Positions 17,352 to 25,971 of a stretch of 64,000 nucleotides of DNA are shown piece by piece (within the stretch, counting starts at the first letter, position 1; each line of letters begins with the position of its first letter). The stretch covers positions 1,054,001 through 1,118,000 of the forward strand of contig NZ_MTZV01000006.1 of the NCBI RefSeq assembly GCF_002362315.1, in the 5' to 3' direction. Position numbers and translations under genes: made by a program. The notes under the pieces were generated by a model. The model did not search any database. It had not been told where the DNA came from and saw only the letters and a program-made list of their open reading frames with translations. Source of the stretch: Paraburkholderia acidicola. Lineage in GTDB: Bacteria; Pseudomonadota; Gammaproteobacteria; Burkholderiales; Burkholderiaceae.

Positions 17352-17750
17352 CTATTCGGTGTCGGTCAGCAGCGGAAATGACCCGTCGGCATCGTGATCC
17401 TCGCGACCGGTCAAGGGAGGGTTGAAGACGCTGATCGCACGGAACGCCGTTTTCGTTCGGACGATATGACGATCATGCTGGTCCAGCAGATACATATCGC
17501 CTGACTTGATCGTGAACGTCTCGCCCGTTTTCTTGTTGGTCAGCTCGCACTCACCCTCGAGGCAGATGACCGCCTCGATATGATTCTTGTAGCAAAGCTC
17601 CACTTCGATCCCGGCCTTGACCGTCGTCATGTTCATCGAAAAACCCGCTCCGTCTTTCGCGAGGATGAAGCGCCGGCTTCGCCAGTCGCCCGTCTCTGCT
17701 ACCACGTCTCGCTCCGTGCCCTCAATGCTTTCCAATGACCTGACTATCAT
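17352..17750 (-). CDS. ectC: Ectoine-synthase-like cupin (EctC family)
   Basis: 132 residues, full length for EctC. Family marks are the MIVRSLESIEGT start, GFSMNMTTVKAG, the NHIEAV metal-ligand segment (Glu59), Tyr87, His95, and VFNPPLTGRE near the C-terminus. EctC closes N-gamma-acetyl-diaminobutyrate to the cyclic amidine ectoine. No ectA, ectB or ectD is present, so true ectoine synthesis is unlikely. The usual Cys before V-F-N-P-P is Ser here, and the histidine-rich strand before N-H-x-E is changed, so the substrate has probably changed. I infer a cyclodehydration on a pathway intermediate between the ligase and the aldo/keto reductase. Confidence 0.85.
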   Translation of the reverse strand: MIVRSLESIEGTERDVVAETGDWRSRRFILAKDGAGFSMNMTTVKAGIEVELCYKNHIEAVICLEGECELTNKKTGETFTIKSGDMYLLDQHDRHIVRTKTAFRAISVFNPPLTGREDHDADGSFPLLTDTE

Positions 17751-17777
17751 GGTGTCGTTCCGATTTTCGATTGACGG

Positions 17778-19133
17778 TTATTTATGGAAGTCGTCCGGCT
17801 GCTTCTGGATGAGCTGATCCGGAACCTCATGCAGTCGCAGTGACGCCTTCATGAATTTCCTGATCTCATCGAGATCGAGTGCCTTGTTGTCTCTCGCCCA
17901 GACCAACGTCACGAGCGAACTCGCCTCGCCCTCGACCGTGCGCGAAAACTCGATGTCCGGATGTTGCCGGGCCACCTGATCCACACTTCGCACGTTGATC
18001 TTTTCGCCCTTGATGATCAACACATCCGACTTGCGCGCCACGTAACGCAGATAGCCGTTTGCGTCCTGAGTGAACAGGTCGCCGGTTTCGAGGAAACCGT
18101 CGTCCGTGACTGGCTGACGCGAAATATTTCCACCGACCTTGCGGCGGCACATCGACGGTGTCTTGACCAGCAACTGGCCGACACCATCGGCATTGGGCGC
18201 ATCGATCCGTGTTTCGACGCCACTAAAGGCCAACCCGACGGAGTCGTGGGTTTCCGGAAGCGACTTGTGTGCTGGCAACACGGACACGCGCGGTCCCGCT
18301 TCCGTCAAGCCATAGGTCACGTAGAGTTCGTTGATGAAAGGCTTGCTCAGAAGCGCCCCTACCTCGTCTCGCGTCATGCGATCGCCGCCAATGCTCAGTG
18401 AACGCAAAGGTGGGAGAACGGCGTCTCTTTCGAGCAGATCGCGCGCTATGGTCGGCGTAATGCCGCTTACCGTAATGCGCTCGTCGCGAATGATCTCTGC
18501 ATAGCGTTTCGCATTGAACGGCGGACCATCGATCTTGAGTTCGCAACCGCTGATCATCGCCCCGATACTTTGCGTGATCAGCCCGTAGGAGTGATACATC
18601 GGCAGTACGACAAGCTGCCTGTCGGCGGCGCCGATGTTGAGCGTCCGATTGGTCATGCCCGCGTTGCACGCGAGCGTATCGACACTATGGACACAGGCCG
18701 TCTGCGATCCTGAGGTACCTGTCGTGAGAATGAGCACATCGAACGCCTCGTACGCCGGCGGAACGCGTTGCACGACCACGGCGCCGAACGTACCGATCCT
18801 GCTGCTGTCCTTCGACTGATAACGTGCGGCATCCACTTGTGGCCCGACGACGGCCGAGATACTCAACGACTCACAAAGCCGCTGGATGAACGCGCTTTTC
18901 GTCGACGGCGCAATCGCGCATGGCACGAGACCATTGGCGAGAATGGCGATCCAGTGAAACAGAAACTCAGCGCTATTGGGGGCGAGTATCACGACCGCGG
19001 ACCCCGGCTGTAACTTCAGATCCGCATATCCCTGGAATAACAGCTCGTACTTCGGCGTACTGTTACCGAAATCAGAAATACGACGCGTGAGATCACCCAC
19101 GCCGTCAATGATCATGCTGGCGGCTTCACTCAT
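17778..19133 (-). CDS. Short acyl-AMP ligase, first gene of the run
   Basis: 451 residues of the ANL superfamily. A3 reads LTTGTSGSQTA and lacks the usual Pro-Lys; A5 is YVTYGLTEAG, A7 is LETGDLF, and A8 reads ARKSDVLIIKGEKINVRSVDQV. The protein stops at QPDDFHK, where the A10 G-K segment would lie, so the catalytic lysine region is cut short or represented only by the terminal Lys. It may be a specialised acyl-ACP ligase or a weak or inactive one. The ATG at 19133 has AGGA upstream, and a plausible sigma-70 promoter lies about 110 bp upstream. Confidence 0.8.
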   Translation of the reverse strand: MSEAASMIIDGVGDLTRRISDFGNSTPKYELLFQGYADLKLQPGSAVVILAPNSAEFLFHWIAILANGLVPCAIAPSTKSAFIQRLCESLSISAVVGPQVDAARYQSKDSSRIGTFGAVVVQRVPPAYEAFDVLILTTGTSGSQTACVHSVDTLACNAGMTNRTLNIGAADRQLVVLPMYHSYGLITQSIGAMISGCELKIDGPPFNAKRYAEIIRDERITVSGITPTIARDLLERDAVLPPLRSLSIGGDRMTRDEVGALLSKPFINELYVTYGLTEAGPRVSVLPAHKSLPETHDSVGLAFSGVETRIDAPNADGVGQLLVKTPSMCRRKVGGNISRQPVTDDGFLETGDLFTQDANGYLRYVARKSDVLIIKGEKINVRSVDQVARQHPDIEFSRTVEGEASSLVTLVWARDNKALDLDEIRKFMKASLRLHEVPDQLIQKQPDDFHK

Positions 19134-19239
19134 TCCATTTTCCTGTGACTGGAAGAACTACGCGAAGAAGAGACTGGTCGGTATAGAACCTTGTATTGTG
19201 GTCTGGGGCTCTGCAATAGCAGAATTTATTTGCGCGCCC

Positions 19240-19269
19240 ATCTTAGTCTGCGAAAATGTCGAGAGTCAA
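19240..19269 (-). promoter_or_regulatory. Putative sigma-70 promoter of the unassigned operon
   Basis: Reading the minus strand, TTGACT (19269-19264) and TAAGAT (19245-19240) are separated by 18 bp, close to the sigma-70 consensus, about 107 bp upstream of the first ligase gene. This would drive the ten-gene run ending with the GMC oxidoreductase. It is a prediction from pattern only. Confidence 0.45.
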
Positions 19270-19724
19270 GAAGGTTGTCGCGTATTCAAGTTAAATTCAT
19301 AAATGCTTCATGGCACACACCCGATGTTCGATCAAATGAAACGACACCCGGCTTAAGAAACGTACGGTAGACTATAGAAATAGAGTGCGAGTCGGTGCGA
19401 TAGTCGGAAATCAATTCCATTTGCCGCCGGAGGGGCAGTTGTTGCGAGGATTTTTTGCCGGTCATCGTCAGCCGACCAGGAGGCTGGAACAGCTTCGATC
19501 ACCGCCTGAAGCAGGATTCACGGGGTTTCAGCGTGACGCCAACCCATGTCGTCCAGAAATTGACAAGGTCTGTACGTTGCCCTATAACTGCTCGCGAAGT
19601 CGCATCGAGCAGCCGTGTTCAAACGCAATAGCAATCTTCAAACGAAAATCAAATCGTGGTTTACCTCGATCACTATGAACCCGTAATACCTCATCAATCA
19701 TGATCTGAAAAAACGCATCTTTCC

Positions 19725-19775
19725 ATGCGGTACGCATAATGCATTGATCAATCTGGGCGCATCCGGTTTCCGGAT
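19725..19775. promoter_or_regulatory. Divergent control region with two small palindromes
   Basis: The spacer 19134-19830 (697 bp, AT-rich, no credible gene) separates the minus-strand ligase operon from the plus-strand carrier-protein gene. Two perfect small inverted repeats lie 55-106 bp upstream of the carrier-protein start: ATGCG-GTA-CGCAT at 19725-19737 and ATCCGG-TTT-CCGGAT at 19761-19775. They are candidate regulator sites. No regulator gene lies inside this block. Confidence 0.35.
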
Positions 19776-19830
19776 ATGCCAGGGAATTGTATTTCCGGAC
19801 GTAAAACCTTCACACATCAGGAGAAACACT

Positions 19831-20091
19831 ATGGAAAATATCCAAAGCCGCCTCAAAGATATTCTGGTCGAAGAACTTTATGTCGAAGTCGAAAAAGACA
19901 AGATTCTCGACACCCATTCTCTTCGCCAGGACCTCGGCGTCGATTCGCTGGGCTTTGTCGAACTGAAAGACCAGATCGAAAAGCACTTTCAGGTTAGTGT
20001 CGACGACGACCAGTTCACGCCAGAAAACTTTGCGACGATTGATTCCTTAACCAGCCTGATCGTCAGCCTGAGCCACGTCAAGGCACAGTAA
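19831..20091 (+). CDS. Acyl carrier protein
   Basis: 86 residues with the phosphopantetheine attachment motif LGVDSLGF (Ser39) and a typical four-helix, acidic carrier-protein profile ending DSLTSLIVSL. The ATG at 19831 follows a strong AGGAG; an upstream in-frame ATG at 19744 would add 29 residues foreign to the family. It should carry intermediates for the ketosynthase, ligases, thioesterase and AfsA-like protein encoded on the other strand. No phosphopantetheinyl transferase gene is visible here. It is transcribed divergently from its partners and upstream of an exporter. Confidence 0.93.
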   Translation: MENIQSRLKDILVEELYVEVEKDKILDTHSLRQDLGVDSLGFVELKDQIEKHFQVSVDDDQFTPENFATIDSLTSLIVSLSHVKAQ

Positions 20092-20172
20092 TGTCGATTG
20101 CGTGACGCTCGCTTGCGCGCACCGGCTGCGAGCGTGCGAAAACTGGCCATAGCTGCTCATGGGATACAACTG

Positions 20173-21360
20173 ATGACCCCCGAGGAAAGAAAAAGGCTGG
20201 TTCTGATCATCCTTCTGGTCGTACTGAGCCAGATGACGATCGACATTTACCTGCCGTCGGCTCCGGAGATGGTGCATGTCTTTTCCGCGACCCAGCAGGA
20301 AATCCAGTTCAGCATCGCGATTTTTCTGTTCGGATACGGCGGGTCGCAAATCATCTACGGCCCGCTCTCTGACTATCATGGACGAAGGCCGGTCCTGCTG
20401 TTCGGGCTCGTGCTGTTCCTGCTGTCGACCATCGGCATCGTACTGTCGACCAATGTCACCGTGCTCCAGATACTGCGCGCAACCCAGGGCATCGCACTGG
20501 GCGCCACCAGCGTCTGCGCCCGCGCCATCATGCGCGACAGCTTTCAGGCGGCGAAGCTGCCGATCGCGTCCTCGTCTCTCGCCATGGCCTGGGCACTCGT
20601 GCCGATTCTGGCACCGACGGTTGGCGGGTATCTGCAGGCCTATTTCGGATGGCGTGCGTCGTTCTGTCTGCTGATCGTATTCGGCTTCGTGCTTGCGCTG
20701 TTTATTTACCTTCGCATGCCGGAAACCTTGCCGCGCCCCCGTCAGGACATCCGCCTGCTCTCGCTCTACCGTGCCTACGGAACGCTTTTCGAGAATCCCG
20801 CATTCCGTTCGAACGTGATTCTGCTTGCGCTGCTGTTCGGTATTTTCAGTCTCGTCAACGTGGCCTGTCCGTTCGTCCTTCAGGTGAAGTATCAGCTCGC
20901 GGTGACGGACTACGGCTGGGCCATGCTGTTCATTTCATGCGGCTACCTGATTGGCTCGACCACCAATAACCGAATCGCGAGAAAGCGCGACCCGGTCACG
21001 ATCATCGGTTATGGCATGGGTATCCTGATCGTCGCCGTGACCGCCAACCAGTTGCTTTCCGAATTCGGCCGCGACGATCTCCTCACGCTCATCCTCACTT
21101 TGTTCTTCATCTACATGTCACTCGGGATGATCTTCCCGAGTAGCCTGTCGTCCTGCCTCAGACCGTTCGTTCAGAATGCGGGTACTGCAAGCGCGATGTA
21201 CGGCCTGATCGTGTTCTGTGCCGGCTTCGCCATCAGCAGCCTCTATGTCTACGGGTTCGTCGTGAGTCGTCAATCGCTCGACTGGGTACTGATGATCAGC
21301 GCGTTCCTGATGCTGGCCTGCTTCCTGTTCTACGTTCGTCCGGCGCGCAGACTCTCCTGA
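20173..21360 (+). CDS. Bcr/CflA-family MFS exporter
   Basis: About 395 residues with twelve predicted membrane segments. The start MTPEERKRLVLI followed by SQMTIDIYLPSAPEM is typical of Bcr/CflA drug exporters, and FGYGGSQIIYGPLSDYHGRRPVLL carries the MFS loop 2-3 motif. It is 81 bp downstream of the acyl carrier protein gene, so it likely shares its promoter and exports the product of the unassigned pathway. The start at 20173 is chosen for the family N-terminus; the frame is open back to 20098. Confidence 0.9.
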   Translation: MTPEERKRLVLIILLVVLSQMTIDIYLPSAPEMVHVFSATQQEIQFSIAIFLFGYGGSQIIYGPLSDYHGRRPVLLFGLVLFLLSTIGIVLSTNVTVLQILRATQGIALGATSVCARAIMRDSFQAAKLPIASSSLAMAWALVPILAPTVGGYLQAYFGWRASFCLLIVFGFVLALFIYLRMPETLPRPRQDIRLLSLYRAYGTLFENPAFRSNVILLALLFGIFSLVNVACPFVLQVKYQLAVTDYGWAMLFISCGYLIGSTTNNRIARKRDPVTIIGYGMGILIVAVTANQLLSEFGRDDLLTLILTLFFIYMSLGMIFPSSLSSCLRPFVQNAGTASAMYGLIVFCAGFAISSLYVYGFVVSRQSLDWVLMISAFLMLACFLFYVRPARRLS

Positions 21361-21381
21361 TTCCGCGGTTTGTGCGATGCC

Positions 21382-21408
21382 CCGCCGGCGTGCCACACAC
21401 GCCGGCGG
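21382..21408. terminator. Bidirectional hairpin between convergent genes
   Basis: Perfect 11-bp arms (CCGCCGGCGTG at 21382-21392 and its complement at 21398-21408) with a 5-base loop lie between the convergent exporter and methyltransferase-like genes. There is no U-tract on either side. Its position and stability fit a shared transcription terminator. Confidence 0.65.
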
Positions 21409-21445
21409 AGTCTCAACACTCAACGCTTAGCGGATGCCATCTCCA

Positions 21446-22561
21446 TCATGCGTTTGCAGCTCGCGTGCCAACCGCGGCAATCGCGACACGCGGAGCAATC
21501 AGATAACGAACGCCATCGATCGACTTGACCGTCAGCTCGCGCACGAGCAATGCGTCCGCCACATCGTTCGTATCCGTATCGCGGCGCAGTTCTGTCAGAT
21601 CGTCATCGGTGAGCCGGAAATACGGCGACATCAGATTGTCGAGCGTGCGCGTGGAAAGCCCTTCCAGCTCGACGATCCTCTGCAGGCGATCGAGCGCGAA
21701 TAGTTCGATCAGATAGTCGTAGAACCTGCCTCGCGCGTCGAGCTCGTCGCAGGTTGCGTCGAGCTGCATCACGAACGGGTCGTAGATCAGATGCTCGGAC
21801 ACGTCGACGAAACCCGCGCCGTCGAGCAGGCCGGCAAGCTCGTTGCGCTCGAAGTGCCGGTACTCATGGCCGCAGCTGCGAAACTGATGAATACATTCCG
21901 CGTACCAGTCGGCTGTCGGACTGCCTTCGATAAAGTCCTGCAGCACAAAGGTCCCGCCCGCCTTGATCCGTCGCCCGGCTGCCGCGGCGAACGCCCGGCG
22001 CTCTTCGGGCGGCACATGGTGTGTCCCATACGACGACACACCGTAATCCGCAAACGCTTCCCGTACGAGCGGCGTACGCAGATCGCTGTAGAAGACCAGG
22101 CGGTTGTCGCCGTGCGCCTGCCGCACCATCGTAATCGACACGTCGTTGCCGACATATCTGGGCCGCTCATCGACGAGACCTTGCATGACGCGATCGAACG
22201 TGCCATTGCCCGCCAGCACATCGAACAGAACGTGGTCGCGCTGCCAGCGATGGCTACGTTGCAGCAGGCGAGCGAGCGCGAGATAGCCGTGACGCCGCGA
22301 CAGCACCTTGCCCACATTCAACTGCTGGCGTCCGTAGTGGCCGCCCACGCTCTCGTGAGAAAAACCGCCCGCGTCAATCTTGCGCAGGTCGTCGTGTACC
22401 GCCACGAGATCCATGCTGCGGATTCTGTCGAGATCCAGATATCGCGATGACTCTGGAAACCGGTCCGTCATCTCCGTGAGGAGGTTGGAGTACGAATCGT
22501 CGGTGTGGCGAATTTCTGTTGAGCCGGATCTCTCGTTCGCCATCAAAGCAGTAAGCGTCAT
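21446..22561 (-). CDS. SAM-dependent methyltransferase-like protein
   Basis: 371 residues, ATG at 22561 with GGAG eight bases upstream. The central region has LFDVLAGNGTF (SAM-binding motif I, with Leu-Ala in place of the usual Gly), then YVGNDVS and a post-motif AGGTFVLQDFIEGS, consistent with a class I methyltransferase. The first 110 and last 90 residues are not recognised. It lies 145 bp from the cysN stop on the same strand and convergent with the exporter. It could methylate the product of the unassigned cluster, or it could belong to neither cluster. Confidence 0.6.
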   Translation of the reverse strand: MTLTALMANERSGSTEIRHTDDSYSNLLTEMTDRFPESSRYLDLDRIRSMDLVAVHDDLRKIDAGGFSHESVGGHYGRQQLNVGKVLSRRHGYLALARLLQRSHRWQRDHVLFDVLAGNGTFDRVMQGLVDERPRYVGNDVSITMVRQAHGDNRLVFYSDLRTPLVREAFADYGVSSYGTHHVPPEERRAFAAAAGRRIKAGGTFVLQDFIEGSPTADWYAECIHQFRSCGHEYRHFERNELAGLLDGAGFVDVSEHLIYDPFVMQLDATCDELDARGRFYDYLIELFALDRLQRIVELEGLSTRTLDNLMSPYFRLTDDDLTELRRDTDTNDVADALLVRELTVKSIDGVRYLIAPRVAIAAVGTRAANA

Positions 22562-22706
22562 GCGTATTCTCCGAATGGTCATGCAAGACCAGTTATGTGT
22601 GGGGCCTGCGAATTGCAAATCAAAGAAGCCATGTCGACCGTTCTTCTGGTCGGGCATGTGCGTATCGGCACGCGAGCCGGGACGGTGAGGCGTGGCTTGC
22701 CGCCCT

Positions 22707-24020
22707 TCACGTGGAGCAGGCGTGAATCATCCCGGCGGCTACCGTGTGGTGCGACACCTCGTCGATCAGCACGAATGCACCGGTGCCCTGATGCGTCGCG
22801 TACGTGTCGCAAACGAGAGACTGCTGAAGCGTCACCGTCACGCGGCCGATGTCGTTCATCGCGAGATCGTGGCGGTCGACTGCGTGCGACAGCGTATGCA
22901 CGTCGAGCACTTCACGGACTGCGCCGATCCGTGCGAACACCGTGTTGGTGGTGTGCTTCAGCAGGTACTTGTGTTGTGTCGACAGCGGCACTTCGTCGAA
23001 CCAGCACAGGTCCGCTTCGAGCTTCTTTGTCGACTCAACCGATTGCCCGGCCGCCACAAACGTATCGCCGCGCGACACATCGACATCCTCCGCGAGGCGG
23101 ATCGTCACCGTCTGTCCGGCAAACGCGCGATCCACCTGTGCCGTACCACCCGGCACCGGCGCGATGATTTCGCTCACCGTCGCTTCACGGTTCGCGGGCA
23201 GCACGACGATCGTATCGCCGAGCTTCACTTCGCCAGATTCGACACGGCCCATATAGCCGCGGAAATCGTCAGCCTGGCTGCCGTCCTGGCGCGCCACCCA
23301 CTGCACCGGGAAACGTAGCGCCTGGCCGGTCGGCTGTTCGACGGGCAACGCTTCGAGCACGTCGAGCAGCGGCTCGCCCGCGTACCACGGCATACGCTCG
23401 CTGGCTGTGACGATGTTGTCGCCCTTCAGCGCCGACACCGGCACGAAACGCACATCGGCAAGCCCCAGATGACGCGCGAGTTCGACATACGCATCGCGGA
23501 TCTCGTTGAACCGCGCTTCGCTGTAGTCGACCAGATCCATCTTGTTGATCGCGACGATCGCGTGCTGCAGACCGAGCAGCTTGACGAGCGCGCTGTGACG
23601 CTTGGTCTGCGGCAGCAGTTGCGCGACGCCGTTCTCGAATGTGACGCGCGTCGCGTCGACGAGAATGATCGCCGCATGCGCGGTCGAGGCACCCGTCACC
23701 ATGTTGCGCGTGTACTGCTCGTGACCCGGCGTATCGGCGATGATGAACTTGCGTTTCGCGGTCGCGAAGTAGCGATACGCGACATCGATCGTGATGCCCT
23801 GCTCGCGCTCGGCTTCGAGGCCGTCGGTCAGCAGCGACAGGTCGATTTCGTCGCCGACGGTGCGCTTGTTCTTCGCACGCGACAGCGCCGACAGTTGATC
23901 CGACAACACGGCCTTGCTGTCGTACAGCAGGCGGCCGATCAGTGTGCTCTTGCCGTCGTCGACGCTGCCCGCCGTGATGAAGCGCAGCACGCCGAGGTCT
24001 TCTGGTTGATGAATGCTCAT
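22707..24020 (-). CDS. cysN: Sulfate adenylyltransferase GTPase subunit (CysN)
   Basis: 437 residues with GTPase motifs GSVDDGKSTLIGRLLYDSK, DTPGHEQYTRNM and NKMDLV, then EF-Tu-like beta-barrels. CysN couples GTP hydrolysis to APS formation by CysD. It is the CysN-only form, without a fused APS kinase; the kinase needed for PAPS is instead fused to the loading NRPS at 48973-52242. The ATG at 24020 is fixed by the family start MSIHQPEDLGVLRF and lies 14 bp after cysD. It is the last gene of the long minus-strand gene train. A housekeeping cysN probably exists elsewhere, so this copy serves the sulfotransferases. Confidence 0.94.
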   Translation of the reverse strand: MSIHQPEDLGVLRFITAGSVDDGKSTLIGRLLYDSKAVLSDQLSALSRAKNKRTVGDEIDLSLLTDGLEAEREQGITIDVAYRYFATAKRKFIIADTPGHEQYTRNMVTGASTAHAAIILVDATRVTFENGVAQLLPQTKRHSALVKLLGLQHAIVAINKMDLVDYSEARFNEIRDAYVELARHLGLADVRFVPVSALKGDNIVTASERMPWYAGEPLLDVLEALPVEQPTGQALRFPVQWVARQDGSQADDFRGYMGRVESGEVKLGDTIVVLPANREATVSEIIAPVPGGTAQVDRAFAGQTVTIRLAEDVDVSRGDTFVAAGQSVESTKKLEADLCWFDEVPLSTQHKYLLKHTTNTVFARIGAVREVLDVHTLSHAVDRHDLAMNDIGRVTVTLQQSLVCDTYATHQGTGAFVLIDEVSHHTVAAGMIHACST

Positions 24021-24034
24021 GATTAGCGAATGCC

Positions 24035-24997
24035 TTAGAAATAACCCTGCTTCTTGCGCTGTTCCATCGCGGCTTCCGACGTCTGGTCGTCCATCCGCGT
24101 CGCGCCGCGCTCCGTGATTTCCGTCACGGCCGTTTCGGCGATGATCTTCTCGAGATCGTCGGCATCGCTTTCCACCGGGCACGTGCAGCTGATATCGCCA
24201 ACCGTACGGAAACGCACCAGCGCGGTTTCGCTGGTCTCACCCGCGCGAATCGGCGTCAGCGGCGTAACCGGCACTAGCAGACCATTACGGCGCACGATCT
24301 CGCGCTGATGCGCGTAATAGATCGACGGCAGTTCGAGCTGTTCGCGCGCGATGTATTGCCACACATCGAGTTCGGTCCAGTTCGAAATCGGGAACACGCG
24401 CAGGTGTTCGCCTTGATGCAGCCGCGCGTTGAAGAGGCTCCACAGTTCGGGGCGCTGTGCCTTCGGATCCCACTGGCCGAATTCGTCGCGGAACGAGAAG
24501 ATGCGTTCTTTCGCCCGCGCCTTTTCTTCGTCGCGGCGCGCGCCGCCGATCATCGCGGTATAGCCGTGCTGCGCGATCGTCTCGAGTAGCGTGACAGCCT
24601 GCGCGGCATTGCGCGAATCGGTCTCGCGGCGCAGACGCACGGTGCCGCGTTTGATCGAATCCTCAACGTGACCCACCACCAGTTCCGCGCCGATTTCCTG
24701 CGCGCGGCGATCGCGGAAGTCGATCACTTCAGCGTAGTTGTGACCGGTGTCGATATGCACGAGCGGAAACGGCAGCGACGTCTTGCGGTTCGCACCGAGA
24801 CCAAAGGCCTTCAACGCGAGATGCAGCACGACCACCGAATCCTTGCCGCCCGAAAACAGCAGCGCGGGCTTGCTGCATTCAGCGACCAGTTCACGCAGGA
24901 TGTGAATCGACTCGGCTTCGAGCCAGTCGAGGTGATCCATCCGGTGGTCGATGCCAGCAGATCCAGCAAAAGTGGATCGATCGAGCATCGTGCTCAT
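24035..24997 (-). CDS. cysD: Sulfate adenylyltransferase catalytic subunit (CysD)
   Basis: 320 residues with the PP-loop LLFSGGKDSVVVLHLALKA and the RRDEEKARAKERIFSFRD segment of CysD. It joins sulfate and ATP to adenylyl sulfate (APS), working with CysN encoded next. The ATG at 24997 overlaps the glycosyltransferase stop codon (ATGA), so it is translationally coupled to a biosynthetic gene. This strongly suggests that the activated sulfate is dedicated to the sulfonated products of this locus. Confidence 0.95.
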   Translation of the reverse strand: MSTMLDRSTFAGSAGIDHRMDHLDWLEAESIHILRELVAECSKPALLFSGGKDSVVVLHLALKAFGLGANRKTSLPFPLVHIDTGHNYAEVIDFRDRRAQEIGAELVVGHVEDSIKRGTVRLRRETDSRNAAQAVTLLETIAQHGYTAMIGGARRDEEKARAKERIFSFRDEFGQWDPKAQRPELWSLFNARLHQGEHLRVFPISNWTELDVWQYIAREQLELPSIYYAHQREIVRRNGLLVPVTPLTPIRAGETSETALVRFRTVGDISCTCPVESDADDLEKIIAETAVTEITERGATRMDDQTSEAAMEQRKKQGYF

Positions 24998-25893
24998 TGT
25001 CCAGGTCCCTGGCTCTGAAGGCGAGTCGGGTTGCCCGACGCGGGACTATCGCCATATAGTCCGGAACGCGTGGCTCCTGGGTACGTGACGACCAGATCTG
25101 CCGCGAGATGCTCGACGTCCTCGGCAAACGTGCCGCGAAAATCGTCGTCATCGTAGTAGGCCAACGCCTGCCGGAACATCTTGTCACGGCTTTCCCAGCG
25201 GTTCTCCATCGGGTACTGCGATACGCGCGCGTGGTCGTCGTGCGAAATATGCAGCGCGTGGCCGTCGATATGTCGCGCGAGCCCTGCCCCAAGAGTCAAT
25301 CGCGAGACCATGTCCTGGTCCTCCCAACCCCAACCGTGCAGACGCCCGTTGTAGCCGTTCACCGACAGGAAGTCCTGCTTCCTGACGAACAGCAACCCGG
25401 GCGCCTGGCGCGTGCCGTCCTGCGCGTCTTCCTCGTTGTCGAGAATCGTGAGTTCGCGACCATTGCGGATCCTGACGTCGAGGCGATAACCGAAACGCAC
25501 CACGTTCTTCGCCTGCCGCGAGTTCTGTTCTGTCTCGCGCACGCCTTTCAGCGTCGCGAACCGGCCTGGTGTGGCAACCAGCTCGCGCACCAGTGAGGCG
25601 ATTGCGTCTGGATCGACGATGATGTCGCAGTCGCAAAAGAACAGCACATCGTGACGCGCCGAGTGCGCGCCGAGGTTCTGTGCCTTTGTCTTGTGGAAAT
25701 ACGGTTGTTCGCCGAGTTCGACGACCTGAACCGCGTGCTCATGACCCTCGATCTGTCGAGCCAGCACGCCAGCGTCGCCACCGAAGTTCACGATCACGAC
25801 TTCGCCGTTCAGGCGGTTCGCGGTCTCAACGAGTCCGGGCAGCGCGCCGGCCAGTTCGTTGCGGTTGCGCCACGTCACGATGATGGAAAGCAT
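24994..25893 (-). CDS. Family-2 glycosyltransferase
   Basis: 299 residues of the GT-A fold. It starts MLSIIVTWRNRNELAGAL, has an acidic metal/UDP site in FFCDCDIIVDPDA, and a GWGWEDQDMVSRL segment typical of the C-terminal galactosyl/N-acetylgalactosaminyltransferase motif. The ATG follows AGAGGAG. It is the only glycosyltransferase in the window. Bulgecin-type potentiators carry a glucosamine unit, so transfer of N-acetylglucosamine to a hydroxymethylproline acceptor is a reasonable inference. The sugar and acceptor are not readable from the sequence. Confidence 0.85.
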   Translation of the reverse strand: MLSIIVTWRNRNELAGALPGLVETANRLNGEVVIVNFGGDAGVLARQIEGHEHAVQVVELGEQPYFHKTKAQNLGAHSARHDVLFFCDCDIIVDPDAIASLVRELVATPGRFATLKGVRETEQNSRQAKNVVRFGYRLDVRIRNGRELTILDNEEDAQDGTRQAPGLLFVRKQDFLSVNGYNGRLHGWGWEDQDMVSRLTLGAGLARHIDGHALHISHDDHARVSQYPMENRWESRDKMFRQALAYYDDDDFRGTFAEDVEHLAADLVVTYPGATRSGLYGDSPASGNPTRLQSQGPGQ

Positions 25894-25971
25894 GGTCAGT
25901 CTCCTCTGGGTTGCGCTCGCGTCGATGCAATGGGCGCCACGGTTACGGCGCGTTGCACGACGTCGTGCCGG

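Noticed and set aside
17352..17750. Ectoine osmolyte synthesis
   Set aside because: No ectA, ectB or ectD nearby, and active-site neighbours are altered.
19385..19678. 97-residue plus-strand frame in the ACP/ligase spacer
   Set aside because: No ribosome-binding site and no domain; AT-rich control region is the simpler reading.
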